Below are positions 11,435 through 23,078 of a stretch of DNA of 64,000 bases, piece after piece. Source of the DNA: Phyto melanocephala (lineage: Eukaryota; Arthropoda; Insecta; Diptera; Rhinophoridae); contig OW799237.1 in assembly GCA_941918925.1 (NCBI GenBank), positions 18,271,201 to 18,335,200 of the forward strand, read 5' to 3'. A program made the translations under genes and the position numbers. Below the pieces are notes generated by a model. It made no database searches and had not been told where the DNA came from. It saw only the letters and a program-made list of their open reading frames with translations. The stretch's first letter is position 1. The number at the start of each line of letters is the position of its first letter.

Positions 11435-12398
11435 TTTAAAATAAACTGCAAGGGTAAGTAAATGTAACGGAAATAAATTAATTTTATATGAAGTTTAATT
11501 TCGAAATTAAAAACACTTTTTTGGTAAATTCAATTACACATTTTTATTATTACTTATTTTTTATTTATTTTGCAAGACACTAAATGTTTGAAATAAAATC
11601 CCTGCGGGTAATATTTATTACAAAACAGCCCGAAATTATTGTATTTATAAATCTATAGATTTTAGTTAAACAAGAATGAAAAGGAAAAGTTGTTGTAACG
11701 CCTTTTTTAAGCATTTCAAAATTAAGCAATTTATTTTAAAATCAAAATATGTATGTGTGTTCAATTAAATAAGCAAAATACACAATTTATTAATTTAGCT
11801 GAAATAAATAATTTATGTTAACCGTTACTTTTTTGTTTATCTGTAGACATTTTTTTAAATTTGTTTAACATAAATCTTCGATATTTACTTTATTTATTTA
11901 TTTTATTTTGAGTGAAAAAATTACATTCAGTTTGGCAATTCGTTTTTGTTTTGTTTTGGATCTTAAAATGATTAAGTAAATCTTATTTGTGATTGTTGTT
12001 GGGTTTATTTGTAAATAATTCAAATTATGTTAATTTTTGTTGTTGACTTCATTAAGAACTTACTGTATTAATTGTATTTCTTTGTATAAAGTATCTGCAA
12101 ATGAGTGGATTGATTGAATGGTTGCTCTATATATTTTTAAGGCACTTTGTAGCTGTTACTGCATATATTAATAATAAAGAGTTTCCGTTCGAATAAAAAA
12201 AAAACTCATTTTTCGATTAAGTGGTCATTTGATATGCCCACTGTGATTGAAACTGAATTAATTGAAATTTAATGCGTTACATGTGGTACGATGACGAAAT
12301 AAGATCTTTATCTTAAACAACAAAAAACTGAATTGTTTTAAATAAGAATTCAATTACAATATTGTTTACTAGTTTTTGTGCGTTGACGTTGACGTTGA
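11435..12398. other. AT-rich non-coding sequence
   Basis: Nothing recognised. Long A/T runs and short direct repeats only. Confidence 0.5.
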
Positions 12399-13553
12399 TG
12401 GAAAGATACATAATCGAACAAGGCGTTAACGTTATTCAGGCTTAATATAAAAATGGGCGTTCAGATCAAAATGCATATCGTACATTTCGTGTTTTTTTGG
12501 TAGATGTAGTCGTCCAAATCTGCGTATAATCGGTAAAATCGTGAAAAATTGGGGCAAACCGGGTCTCTAGGAGATGTCAAAATACCAGTGCATGTTCGTA
12601 CAGCTCGTACTGCAGAAATTGCTCGCGACAGTGCGGCGGAAGAGCCGTCCACCTTAAGTCGTCATCGTGCCCAACAATTGCACCTCTTACACTAGTCGCT
12701 GATGAACATTAGCACAAAGATTTCCATTTACATGCTTATAAAGTGAAATTGACTTAAGAACTAAAGCCTCTTGACCATTCCAAACGTCGTCAATGGTCAG
12801 AATGGTGGCAAGAAATGGCAACCGTGGATGATCAATTTTCGAAGAAAATCATCTTCAGTGATGAGCCACAATTTGCACCTCAGTGGATTCGTCAAAAGGC
12901 AGAATTGCAGCATTTGGGCGAATGATAATTCAAGACTGATTGTCGAAAAACCAATCCATCCACAAAGAGTGACTGTTTGATGCAATTTATCGACTGGCAA
13001 AATCATCGGGCCGTATTTTTTCCAAAATAAGGCCGGTCAAGCAGTTACTGTGAATGGTGTTCGCTATCATGCGACGATAAGGAACTTTTTACGGCCCGAA
13101 CAGGAAAATATGGATGTGGACGATATGTAGTTTCAACAGGAATGTGCCACTTGCTACACAACTAAGGAAACAATGGCTCTTTTGCTCGACAAATTCAATA
13201 GTCGTGTTATCTCACGTGGTGGCGATGTCAATTGGGCGCCAAAATCATGTGATTGGCACATGGACTTTTTTCTTTGGGGGTGTTTAAGAGAAAAGGTGTA
13301 CGTCAATAAGCCAGCAACAATTTAAAAGCTAATGGATGAGATATCTGGGCACATTAACGACATAGAACCTCAATTTTGCCTCAGCGTCATCGAAAACTTG
13401 GACCATCGCTTGGAGGTGGCCGATATTTTGTTCCATACATAATTGAACCACACCAATATTATCAAAACAAACAGATATGACAGTAATTTTCGAAATAATT
13501 TGTGTCTTTTTTTCAAAATCAACATCGGCCCTTAAAGTTTAACCACCCTTTAC
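12399..13553 (+). pseudogene. rosa-like (Tc1/mariner superfamily) transposase relic with right TIR
   Basis: Frames broken by several stops give a Tc1/mariner DDE/D transposase. The first catalytic Asp lies in KKIIFSDEPQF (Asp codon 12860-12862). The second motif reads FQQECATCYTTKETMALL (from 13131), with Glu where the catalytic Asp should be. The third motif is SCDWHMDFFLWG (Asp codon 13263-13265). The second and third positions are 41 codons apart, with about one codon lost in the third motif. That is close to the DD41D spacing of rosa-type elements and unlike DD34D mariner or DD34E Tc1. Homology with the MITE at 58976 begins only near 12399, so the left TIR is missing. The right TIR is at 13526-13553. 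Non-functional. Confidence 0.75.
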
Positions 13554-14113
13554 AACAAAATAATCTTGTCTAATATTTTGGCGTTAAAAAATTTTGTTCG
13601 TATATGGGTGTATAGTATCACAGTATTCAGCTTAAGTCATTCATATAAATTTAAACAAGTGAATGCAGAAAAGCAGGACTCTAATTTCAACAAGGTTATT
13701 CTATAGAAAATAGTGCGAAAGCTTAATTAAGAGTTTTCATTCCATCAATAGCCTTATATTTGTGTAGTAATGCCATTTGCAAAACCTTGGGGATCCAAGG
13801 AACAAGGCTAGTAATTATGGTTGTTAAACTGACTATAATGAACGAGCCATGGAATACACTCACACGAAACAGAATCAAGTGAAATTTTTAAAATTTTCAT
13901 CAAAAATTTTCTATTATTTAAAACTTTGACCAACATTTTTTTGTTTTATTCAAGCTTAACCAAATAAAAAATTTATCGAAAATTTTCGCTACAAACTGTT
14001 AGTTCAGATATTATTTGTAAAACAGTAAATTTATATTACAGCACTTCCTGTTATAGGAAAATTTGAAAATTCTTTCGGTTTTACCACAATTGTGTATATA
14101 TAGAAATAAACTT
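13554..14113. other. Non-coding stretch
   Basis: Nothing recognised between the rosa-like relic and the retroposon at 14126. Confidence 0.5.
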
Positions 14114-14125
14114 AGATCAAAGTCT

Positions 14126-14328
14126 GATATCTGAAGTTGGACTGAATTATCTACTGAGATATCTCAGGGCCACGGGGTGGATCTAGTACCCTTACTCTTG
14201 GATTTTATTCTGAGATACACTAGAAGCTGACGAGTGATGTGGTCCTGTCAAAACGGAGTCATACAGACTCTACTTGACTGTTAGCGTGCAGCGAACTACC
14301 ACGATAACCAACCAACCAAGATCAAAGT
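14126..14328 (+). mobile_element. Short retroposon with 12-bp target duplication
   Basis: AGATCAAAGTCT occurs exactly at 14114-14125 and again at 14329-14340. The 203 bp between them end in an AACCAACCAACCA tail. A short body, a simple-repeat 3' tail and a 12-bp flanking duplication together indicate LINE-mediated retroposition. I see no clear tRNA box A/box B pair, so it is either a non-tRNA SINE or the 3' tip of a truncated LINE. It is less AT-rich than its surroundings. Confidence 0.7.
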
Positions 14329-14340
14329 CTACATTGGTTA

Positions 14341-14880
14341 GATGAGTCCTGCAATTAACTAAGAACTTGCACTCTAAAGTGCACTTTATATAAAATTTAA
14401 TAAGAAAGGTATTGATTTTCTAAACCACCCAAGGCTGTTTTATATTCTAAAGCAACAACTATAAGAAGGCCTTAATGTCTTGAATTTGTGACGGTGGTGT
14501 TTGCATTTGTTAGTGTAAAAGATGTTGGTATTTATTGCTGATGTTATTAAAATAAATTTATATAAATGTACACAAGATTTTATCTTTAACATATGTCTTA
14601 CTTATCCTAGTAGTGAAATAACTCAAAAAACAATTTTCTTAATAAAACAACATTTCGCCACTACCTTGTCTTTTAAAACTGTCATAATAATCGCTTTCTA
14701 GAATAAAATTGACTTTTTATAAAGGAGAATCAATTGTTGCACAATTACGTTTAATATCGGTATCATCGGTGTTTTTTACAGAACAGTACTGTATATGAGA
14801 GTCTTGTTCTGTATAAAAATATTCATTAGGAAAAATCATTTCAATGTTCTCTATTTTATTTTCTATTCAGTGTAATACTT
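14341..14880. other. Non-coding stretch
   Basis: Nothing recognised. Confidence 0.5.
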
Positions 14881-15110
14881 CAGTCATTCCGTTTGTAATT
14901 TCCACAAAATATTTATTTGCAAATCTTTACGATGAGGATTGAATAGCAAAATTAATAAAATTAACTTCTTAAACCCTCATTAAGATATCTTGTATCAAAC
15001 TTTTAGATATACTTAGGAAAAAATCGATGTTGAAAATCAGTAGAATCGGGTTAAAATTTGCTAATACAGGGCAAAAACTCATTTGTTTGTTTTTAACATT
15101 TTTCAAATCA
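14881..15110 (+). mobile_element. Degraded DINE-like fragment
   Basis: GTCATTCCGTTTGTAATTTC followed by spaced matches to the subfamily-1 leader (GTTGAAAATCAG, AATCGG, GGGCAAAAACTCAT) suggests an old, eroded copy of the element at 6424. The terminal hairpins and GTCY tract are gone. Low confidence. Confidence 0.4.
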
Positions 15111-15368
15111 CGCATAATTATTGACTCGTTCGTTACTATTTAAATAAACAATATATCTCTTAGATCATTGATAGAAAATTATGGACAAACTGGTGACAAA
15201 TCCGGAAATTTATAGATAAACAGATTTTGAATGAATATCTTTTTTAAATAATCAAGTTTTCAAGCGTCCTAATTAATTTTAAGAGAGAAAAGTGATGTCA
15301 AATCACAAGTCATAGTCTCGAAATATATTCCAGCTAAAAGATTCAGGTTTTTAAAAATTTACTAACTA

Positions 15369-16058
15369 AGGCCAGATTAGGCTGTAATACAAGTCGTACG
15401 ACATGTCAAAAATTCGTGTAGAATAATCAAAGTAGAAAAGTGTAAAAGCAAATTATAATCAGCAGTAGAAAACATGAGAAAAAATACGGATGAAAATTTG
15501 ACAAGCGGACCGTATTTTTTCATTTTATAAATCGTTTTAAAAAATTGAACACTTCATTAGATCAGAGGTGTATTTTCATGTAGTCATTGGCGAACTTATT
15601 AAGGGTGTGCTAGCAATTCTAAAACAATTACAAAAACAACATGTATATTTTTGATTGTGGTACACAGAGTAGAAGAAAATTGTTTGTTGTTTCTGTAGTT
15701 TTGTAGAACTACAAACACTATAAATTGTTTTATTCATCAAACTCATTCAAAAACAAAAGAAAAAGAATAAAACTAAAATTTTACCTTTGTCAAAAACGTA
15801 AAACACCTTATTTAATTTAAAAGTAGATTTTTATTTTACTTTTTGTACTCGCGACTATAATTTGTTGTATTAATTAGATTCTCAGTTTGTTTATTTTTCT
15901 AAATCGTTCTACTTTGTTTCTACTTACAGTTTAACGCAAAAAAATTTCCATAATACTTTTGCTCTCATTTTCTTGAGTACCGAGAGAATTTTATCACATT
16001 TTGCTTCTACAAAATCCAATTGAAGTCGTACGACTTGTATAATAGTCTAAACTGGCCT
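15369..16058. mobile_element. 690-bp TIR element with TA target duplication
   Basis: The left end AGGCCAGATTAGGCTGTAAT continues into ACAAGTCGTACGAC. The right end, reverse-complemented, begins AGGCCAGTTTAGACTATTAT and continues into the same ACAAGTCGTACGAC. TA flanks both ends (15367-15368 and 16059-16060). TIRs are about 35 bp with a few mismatches, and the interior has no transposase. TA targets point to a Tc1/mariner-type non-autonomous element. Each TIR contains the palindrome GTCGTACGAC. Confidence 0.75.
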
Positions 16059-17483
16059 TAATTGACACTCTTCCAATGATAGTGGTTGATTTGTAAAATA
16101 TCTATAATTTATACATTAAACAATAACAAAATTTTTCTGTAAAATTTTTTAAAATTTTTAGTTCCAAATATTTAAAATTGGAGTTATGACACTATTGAAA
16201 TAAATGAAGGGTAGAGATATGCATATAGGCATATGTGGATATATTTAGAAATGTCATTATATTTAAACATACATAAAAACAACATGGAATAATATATGTG
16301 AATCTGTCTTAGGTATATAATCCATAATTAAAAATTTTATTAAGGAGAATAAAAGCAAATTCTCCATTTTAATGTAAATAGGTATTTATATGGAAACATG
16401 CAGGTATATAAGTATATACTTACATTTATGTATGTATGTACGTCATGCACTCATTGCAAAACACATATGATTATATAACACACATACATATAAAATGGCA
16501 TACAGCTGGTTGGAACTTTTGTTACAGTCATAATATCACATGGGGGTCTTGTTTCGTTATTTAAAATGGTGAAATGATTAAGTGATAATATTTTCATATT
16601 AATTTCAATTGCGCTGAAATAACATAATTCCAAATTTTTATGTGTGAAAGACTTTCAAGAATAAATCATATTGTTTAACCCATTTCAACCCAACCCATTT
16701 TGTGGCTGATTGAAATTTGAATAAAATTTGTTATTTTGAACACGTCGCAAATTTCTGTGAAGCAATTTTTATATGAAACAATGTATATTGTATTGCTGTT
16801 TTTTAATTTTACTTTTCTCATTCTAATTATCTCTGCTTTTCTAGTGTTAAATAGTGTCTTTCTTTCCTTCTTATTGTGAGTTTTTTAACCTCGTGAACAG
16901 AACATACTTAAATAAGCGATTGAGAATAGTAGACGAAAGTAGAATAAAGTAAAATCGAGTAAAGTAGGCTAGAGTAAAAAAGATAATATGGGTTTCACTT
17001 AAAACTAAATAATATATTTAGGAACCCGAGTTTTATTCTACTAACATCGAAGATTATATTTTCACTGGGTATTAGGAGATAATATGTTACATCATCTTCT
17101 GCCGTAGTCATAAAATGGTAGAATTGATATTCTGGGGTGCACTTCCAAGACACAAGATCCTGTTACAGAACCATCAACATCACAGGGTTGGGAGTTAAAG
17201 AGTTGTACTAAGGCCTTTGCACGACGGTCATACATATAGTGTTGGCCAGAAGCTTAATTTTCGATCTATAAAACTGTTTAGTGAAAAAGTTTTTGTATAG
17301 CAAAGGCACCATATGATATGACACAAAAAAACTTTTTATTTCATAGTTTCATAGAACGATAATTGAATGCCACGTTTGTATTATGAGTAGTTATCTCACA
17401 GTCTAAAGTTCCTGCAGGACATCAGAGACGAGTATGTTGAGTTGTTATGTAGATCTCCTCTTAATAAAGAAATGTTGTATTCT
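16059..17483. other. Non-coding stretch
   Basis: AT-rich with TATGTA-type simple repeats near 16420. Nothing coding recognised. Confidence 0.5.
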
Positions 17484-17496
17484 TAGCTAGTAAATT

Positions 17497-17750
17497 GAGT
17501 GCCCCTGTGGACTAGTCAGTAAAGGACAAGTCAGTTGTTCGGGGGTTGCGGGTTCGATTCCCGCCGGAGACTCTGGAATTGTCTGCTTCTCTTTCTCTTC
17601 TATCCTAAATATTTCTATTCTTATTCTATTCTTCTCTCTATTAAGGCGTCACAATGGACCATAATGGTGTCCGAATGAAGGTGTGAGGGTAACTTTGCAC
17701 CAGCCTTACCTACCTACCTACCTACCTACCTACCTACCTACCTACCTACC
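17497..17750 (+). mobile_element. tRNA-derived SINE with 13-bp target duplication
   Basis: The head holds a perfect RNA polymerase III box B, GGTTCGATTCC (17551-17561), inside GCGGGTTCGATTCCCGCC, which forms a T-arm-like stem. A looser box-A-like TGGACTAGTCAGTAAAGG starts at 17508. A tRNA-unrelated body follows and the element ends in a (CTAC)n tail. TAGCTAGTAAATT flanks it exactly at 17484-17496 and 17751-17763. Box B plus simple-repeat tail plus target duplication define a SINE mobilised by a partner LINE. It is not a functional tRNA gene, because the acceptor stem does not pair. Confidence 0.85.
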
Positions 17751-17763
17751 TAGCTAGTAAATT

Positions 17764-20129
17764 AACAATAAGATATACATACCTGAACACAGGCGAAGAT
17801 TAAGGCACCTTATCACCTCATCACAATATACGAAATATTCCACAAATCAATTAGATATTGCAAAAATACCCACCAGTGATTCTATAGCAGCATAACTATC
17901 AATGAATTCTTAGTATGCCTTTCGAATATATTTTCTGTCTCTACTCTGACTTTGTCACCCCTAGGGATATGTTTCCTTGGCTAGTGTCAGGCTATGATGT
18001 AGCATGGGGTAAGTAGGTTATACCAATATATCTGGCTTCTTAGAGCTAAAATTTAAAACAGCTAAAACTCTTGTCAGAGAATACTGGGGGCTGACTGGAG
18101 ACACATCTGGTACTACAGGATTTAGTAAGTTTGTAGCATTTGTTTTAGACTGGTAATTTGTGAGAAGTAAAGTGGTGGCTGGTTTTAACTCCCAAATTGA
18201 GAAAACGATTTCGAAAGTTGGTTTAATGTTTGATGCTCGACCTTAGCCGGATACTTATATTTCCGGGTGCTGTTGCCTTCTCTACAGAAATATAAATTAT
18301 GGACTGATGCTAGCTGAGGTGTTGGACTTGAAAACTTCGGGCTACCTTATATGTCCTGAGAAGCTGTTCAACAGAAGCCTTTCAACAGATGTTTTCACTT
18401 GGCGACTGGTTCAACAACTTTCGGATTATTATACCGAATCTATTGCTGATCAGCCTAAATGCCTAATCATTTTAATATCCCGAGCTCTTTAGCAACGCGC
18501 ATTTGCAATAACCAAGATATTGTGGTCACGAGTTAATCGACAATATGAACGCATTAGAAACACAATCCACACAATAAGAACACCGGCAGATTGTGGCACT
18601 CAGTGCTGGTGTAGAGGTTAGATAAACTACTACATTTATCTCGAGCAGTACTAATTTTAATACTCCACGCCGTTTCATCTATTTTGTATATCCTTGTGTT
18701 TTCTAAACCAATAATGCTTCTGAGAAGAATAATAATAGCACTTAATTGATTTTCTGAAAATGCCTACGCTTTTCAATTTACTAAACTTTGTACTTATACA
18801 CTAAAATAATAAATATTATATAATTAATTAGAATTTTAACTTTATGAGGATTCGTATTCATAAACAATTTCTAAAATGCCAAAGTGGAATGGTAGGCTTA
18901 ATGACCCCACCGTTACTTGATTTTAATCCAGTGATGGTAAAACTTCTTTGAACCATTTGAACAATTTTTCTCGCTATTTTCCCCAGTGATTTATCTTCTG
19001 TTAAAGAACGAAATTGGTGTGTAATAAAATATTTAATTTAGGACATTTATCATACATTGATCTCTTAGAACGCGAACAGCGAATAGTGCTCAATCTGATC
19101 TCTATACAAGAAACCTCCTGCTTAGCCACCCCTCAAAATGATTGTGTTTACTTAATTGAATTCACGTAGAAAAATTTGATCCTACGAATGGTCACCAGAA
19201 GAAATTTTTCCAACTAAAGTATGAGAAGCTGTGACCTCCGATGACTCTGTTTTTATGAAGCGACTTATTATCCGGCTTTTAAATATTTTGGTCGAAGTCC
19301 ATCGATGTTCCAACAAGACTTCTTACCGTCTCCTAAAGCTCGTTAAAGTCACTAAATGCAAATCCGATGGACTACTCCATCTGGGCCATTTTAGAAAGCC
19401 AGGCGAGTACTAAAAAATATGCCTGTATGGTGTCAATGAATAAAGACATTGTACAGGAATGGATCAAAATACCGTAAGATCATATTTGTTCTGCATGCAA
19501 CCAACTAATTTTTTAACCCTTTGAAGAACATAGTCAAGACAAAAGGTTGCCATATTAAGGTTAAGTAAATGGATTCTAAAATTTTGATTTTTTCTACACA
19601 TGTTTTTATTTGAAATAATAAAAAATAATTTTAACAAAAAAACAAAATATTGTTATTTAAATATGTATGTGAAACCTCAATCACCTAACCCTATATATAT
19701 GTACGTATAAGAGGGCCAGTTTTCCTTCAGGGCAATAGTTGGTTTTATGGAGTCGCAGATTTCTTAGATATAAAGCCCTTCTTATAGTGTTTTTCTTCAT
19801 AAAAACTTCCAGCTGATTTTTTACTTTTGACAAACTTTCCAATTTGGCAGAAAAATATTATCACATTGAGACATACATGCTAAAAAAAAACAATGCACAT
19901 ATTGTATGTATGTACATATTTATACAAATATGTAATCATTTGTATATTGTTATAACTAAGATGTTGTTATTTAAAGGTTTGCACATAAGTATGCCTACAT
20001 AGATATATATGCATTTGCTCACATGCATTCATATATAATCATTATTAAGAAAATGCAATTTGCAAAAGATATTAGTTCATTTATTAGAAAAAGAAACTAC
20101 ACACACACATTTGGTAAGGTTTTGCACGT
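17764..20129. other. Non-coding stretch, possibly with old retroelement scraps
   Basis: 18060-18640 and 19080-19430 are less AT-rich than their surroundings and hold 60-codon frames (18307-18492, 19231-19413). I could not match these to a family with confidence. No host exon recognised. Confidence 0.4.
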
Positions 20130-20143
20130 TTGTGTGTGTGTGT

Positions 20144-20188
<45 letters not shown>
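20130..20188. repeat. (TG)n-(TA)n microsatellite
   Basis: TGTGTGTGTGTG runs into an uninterrupted AT/TA dinucleotide tract of about 44 bp (20145-20188). Confidence 0.95.
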
Positions 20189-20193
<5 letters not shown>

Positions 20194-21059
20194 CATTCTT
20201 TGTAATAAATAACTTATAAGTCTATGCAACTCAAGATATATTTTATGTATACAAATACATATGAATTTATATTAATATCACAGTATATGTATGTGTGTGC
20301 TGTTTGTAATATCCTTTTCTTTGTATTTCTATTTTCTATATATTTAAATGCTTAAGAATTTGTGTGTTGATAAGTAGTGAGAGGCCTTTATTTGTATGCT
20401 GCATATTATTTGTCAATAACAAATACATTTTAGTGAATGCTTCTAATGTATGCTGGTTTTAATATTTGGTATTTGAGCAATACTAAGGCAACAACAAACT
20501 TAAAAGGTCATTGAATTATAAAGTGAGAAATTTATTTTGTGAATCTGTTGTAACCCAAAAAGGCAGCAAGAGCAAAGAGGATTCTTATGAAATTATCAAG
20601 TCTTTAAAATATTAAGATTGTGCAGCAGATTTGATTGTTTGTTGTTGTGTGAGTAGAGTTGTTGAAACAAGTACAGGTTTTACTATTTAGAGCTTGTGTG
20701 TAGCTGAAGATGGAAGGAGTAATGATATTCGTATTTATTGCTCTAAAGTGTTTCTGTAGCTACATGAGGACTATCGATATCGATAGCTATGGTTGGACAG
20801 CTGAGAATTAATCGTTTAACGCGTGAAAAATGCTCTTAAATTGTGGAAATAAACTATCGAATAAATATATCTGTTTCCATAGTTCATAGAGCACTTCGTC
20901 CAATCTAAATGTTTAGTGAGAAATATAATTAGTGGTTAAATTTATGTCAGTAATAAATTTATATAGACATATTAAAAGCGAGAAAAATTCTCAAGCCGTT
21001 AATTAATCATAATTATATCCTTTAAGATTGAAAGTTTGCTGCAGTTTACACTCTATTCC
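20189..21059. other. Non-coding stretch
   Basis: No gene recognised. It contains the DRE-like palindrome listed separately. Confidence 0.5.
20771..20786. promoter_or_regulatory. DRE/BEAF-like palindrome
   Basis: CTATCGATATCGATAG is a perfect 16-bp palindrome containing TATCGATA, the DREF recognition sequence in Drosophila, and two CGATA motifs of the type bound by BEAF-32. No promoter or exon is recognised beside it, so a regulatory role is only suggested by the motif. Confidence 0.3.
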
Positions 21060-21560
21060 TCATTTATTTCGAATTGAGCGAGTAGATACAGTTACAGCGA
21101 CTGGCGAGCACCGTCGTACCATGCTGACTGAACTTTTGATTTAAAAAATAAATCAGTTATACATCAACGATATTTGGTTTTAAGCAGATGTCACATCTTG
21201 CCATATAGAGCGCACAACAATAAATTTATTGCAAAATATATTTATTTCCAAAAGGTATCCTATTGACTGGACCCTTTGTTAATGCGATTTAATGCCTCTG
21301 CCATACTTTTTACGCAGCAGTGTTAAGTCGCTGATTTATGATGACAAGCAAACAACTTTTGAAGCATTGGAAGACAACATTCAAGCTATCATTGATGCGT
21401 TCAGCCAGATTTATTGCAAAAAGTATTAAAATATTGGACAAAATGAATGGGTTGGGTCACTCGATGACATGGCGGATACAGAGGGTGATTCAGAAAGAAC
21501 TTATACAAAGTATTCCAGATAAAACTTTTCCTGGGTCCAAAAAATTATGATCTTTTTATG
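21060..21560 (+). pseudogene. Second rosa-like transposase relic, catalytic and C-terminal part
   Basis: The broken + frame reads NDIWF, a stop, then ADVTSCHIERTTINLL (candidate second Asp at 21187-21189), and later CDLMPLPYFL (21283-21312) followed by VKSLIYDDKQTTFEALEDNI (ending near 21377). This is the second-to-third catalytic motif segment of a rosa-like Tc1/mariner transposase. The third catalytic Asp is replaced by Pro, and the spacing is about four codons shorter than in the 12.4-kb relic. TIRs were not found. It belongs to a different lineage from the 12.4-kb copy. Confidence 0.6.
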
Positions 21561-21720
21561 ATCGTTAGCTTTTTATAATATGTCCACTATAATGTTTTCT
21601 AAGCCATTAATTTTCAACTGTTAATTCGATAAAAATAAACAGCAAAAAAAAAAAAGGTACATGAAAAAATAATTTAAATTTAAAAAAATTCAATATAAAC
21701 TTTCACAATTCTAGATTCTA

Positions 21721-22440
21721 AAAGGTCTGAAGGTTTATCGTCACATTGTTTTAAAAGTCATCAAACAGTATAAGACGGACTTAAGCATTGAAAGAAAACC
21801 TGGATCAGGAAGAAAAAAGTCTAACGGTAAGACAAAAGGAGGCAAACTAAAGCGAAGACTTCTATTAGAAAAGCAGCTTGTAAAGTTAAATGCCAAAGCT
21901 AATGTTAGATTGAAGTCGTTAAGTGCTTAGAACGTTCTAGATCGAAATGCGGTATATAACGTAAAAGCAAAACAATGAGCGAAAAAATGAAAGTAAATTT
22001 TTACAAGAAAAAAAAAAAAAAACAACTGTGGTATGATGCATGACGAATGAAGTCAACTTCCGAGTGAAGAAATTATGCGTTTGATGATCGAAGTAATGTT
22101 CAAGAACAATACCGTTCAAATAATCAAATAAAAATTTCCAAGAAGTTTCTTGTGTGGCAAACCATTTACAGTTGTGGCAAAGAAGTCAATCCTTTTTAAC
22201 ATTAGGCACAATAATTAAAGAATTATATATAATGAAGTATCGACAAAAACGATTTTTACTTTTCTTGAAAAAGCACAGAGTGTCTACATATATCTGACTA
22301 GATATGGCATCATGTCACTATGGAAAAATGCCATTAAGTGGTGTTGCAACAGTAATGTAAATTTTATACTACGGAAGGCAAATCCATCCAACTGTTTAGA
22401 ACTTCGTTCTGTGAAAAGGTATTTGGCTCTTTTAAAACAT
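21721..22440 (+). pseudogene. Tc1/mariner-superfamily transposase relic, probable DD37E type
   Basis: An N-terminal basic hinge (ERKPGSGRKKS, about 21790-21823) precedes an open stretch with DDRSNVQEQYRS and KFLVWQTIYSCGKEVNPF (22083-22196). A catalytic second motif LDMASCHYGK follows (Asp codon 22301-22303), then NPSNCLELRSVKRYLALLK. In that last block the expected Glu is a Lys (codon 22414-22416). The distance between the two catalytic positions is 113 nt, one short of the 114 expected for D37E, matching the frameshift between them. Several stops. Non-functional. The DD37E call rests on spacing and motif style. Confidence 0.65.
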
Positions 22441-22678
22441 AATTAAATAATACAGGATATATATTCCAGGCCATGTCTAGCAATTGCAGCTTAAAGACCA
22501 AGAAGCATTGGCTAATAGTCTTAATATTTTAGACCGATATCGCTGTAGTATTTTAAAGTTTAAATAACGAGTAATCCATAAGTTTTAACAGGCTTAAGAA
22601 TTTTCTTGTATGAAATCACCTTATCTTTCAAACTCAAATATTGGTCCTAGTAGCTAATATATTTCCTTGATTTTTGTA

Positions 22679-23078
22679 AAGGGTGCGCCAGATAACTTTT
22701 TTTTTTGAAAATGATATGAAAAAACTGTAGCTTCGGCTGTGTGGCACGTAGCGTCGTCCTATTGAAACCAAATGTTGCCAATATCCTCCTCTTCAGTTTT
22801 TGTGAACAAAAATTCGTTCAAAATGCAAGAATTTTGCTTGTTTAAAGACCCGCCAAGATCAAAATGAGCTTCATCTGAAAAGATGATTTTTTTTTGGCAA
22901 AATCGTCCAAAGTAATATCGCAATATTTCCCAGCGTTGTTCAAGCGTATACACAACCATATTCCTTCAGCGGATGGATAAAACTAATTATCTGTCAAATC
23001 AGACTTGGGCTAAGTGTTACCATTCACGAAATAAGCACTAGTTTAAAAAAAAGAACGTTAGATGGCGGACCCTTTTTT
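22679..23078 (-). mobile_element. Internally deleted mariner-like element with TIRs
   Basis: The left end AAGGGTGCGCCAGATAAC and the inverted right end AAGGGTCCGCCATCTAACG form imperfect TIRs of about 25 bp, flanked by TA on both sides. It is about 400 bp long. The minus strand carries a fused remnant of a rosa-like transposase (22759-22959). TIR sequence differs from the elements at 10702 and 28782, so it is a separate lineage. Confidence 0.7.
22759..22959 (-). pseudogene. Rosa-like transposase with internal deletion
   Basis: The 66-codon frame joins an N-terminal YTLEQRWEILRYYF segment directly to the catalytic block KKIIFSDEAHFDLGG (first Asp present) with a following LNKQN. It then jumps to EEDIGNIWFQ, which immediately precedes the second catalytic Asp in this family. 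The DNA-binding region between residues about 18 and 22 and the segment after LNKQNS are deleted. This is a classic internal-deletion derivative. It cannot be active. Confidence 0.7.

Noticed and set aside
17501..17572. Possible functional tRNA gene
   Set aside because: Box B is perfect, but the acceptor and anticodon arms do not pair and target duplications bracket a longer element, so it is a SINE.
18060..18640. Possible RNase H part of a LINE (an LWTDAS-like reading near 18300)
   Set aside because: The supporting residues do not continue in order and frames are broken everywhere. Too weak to annotate.
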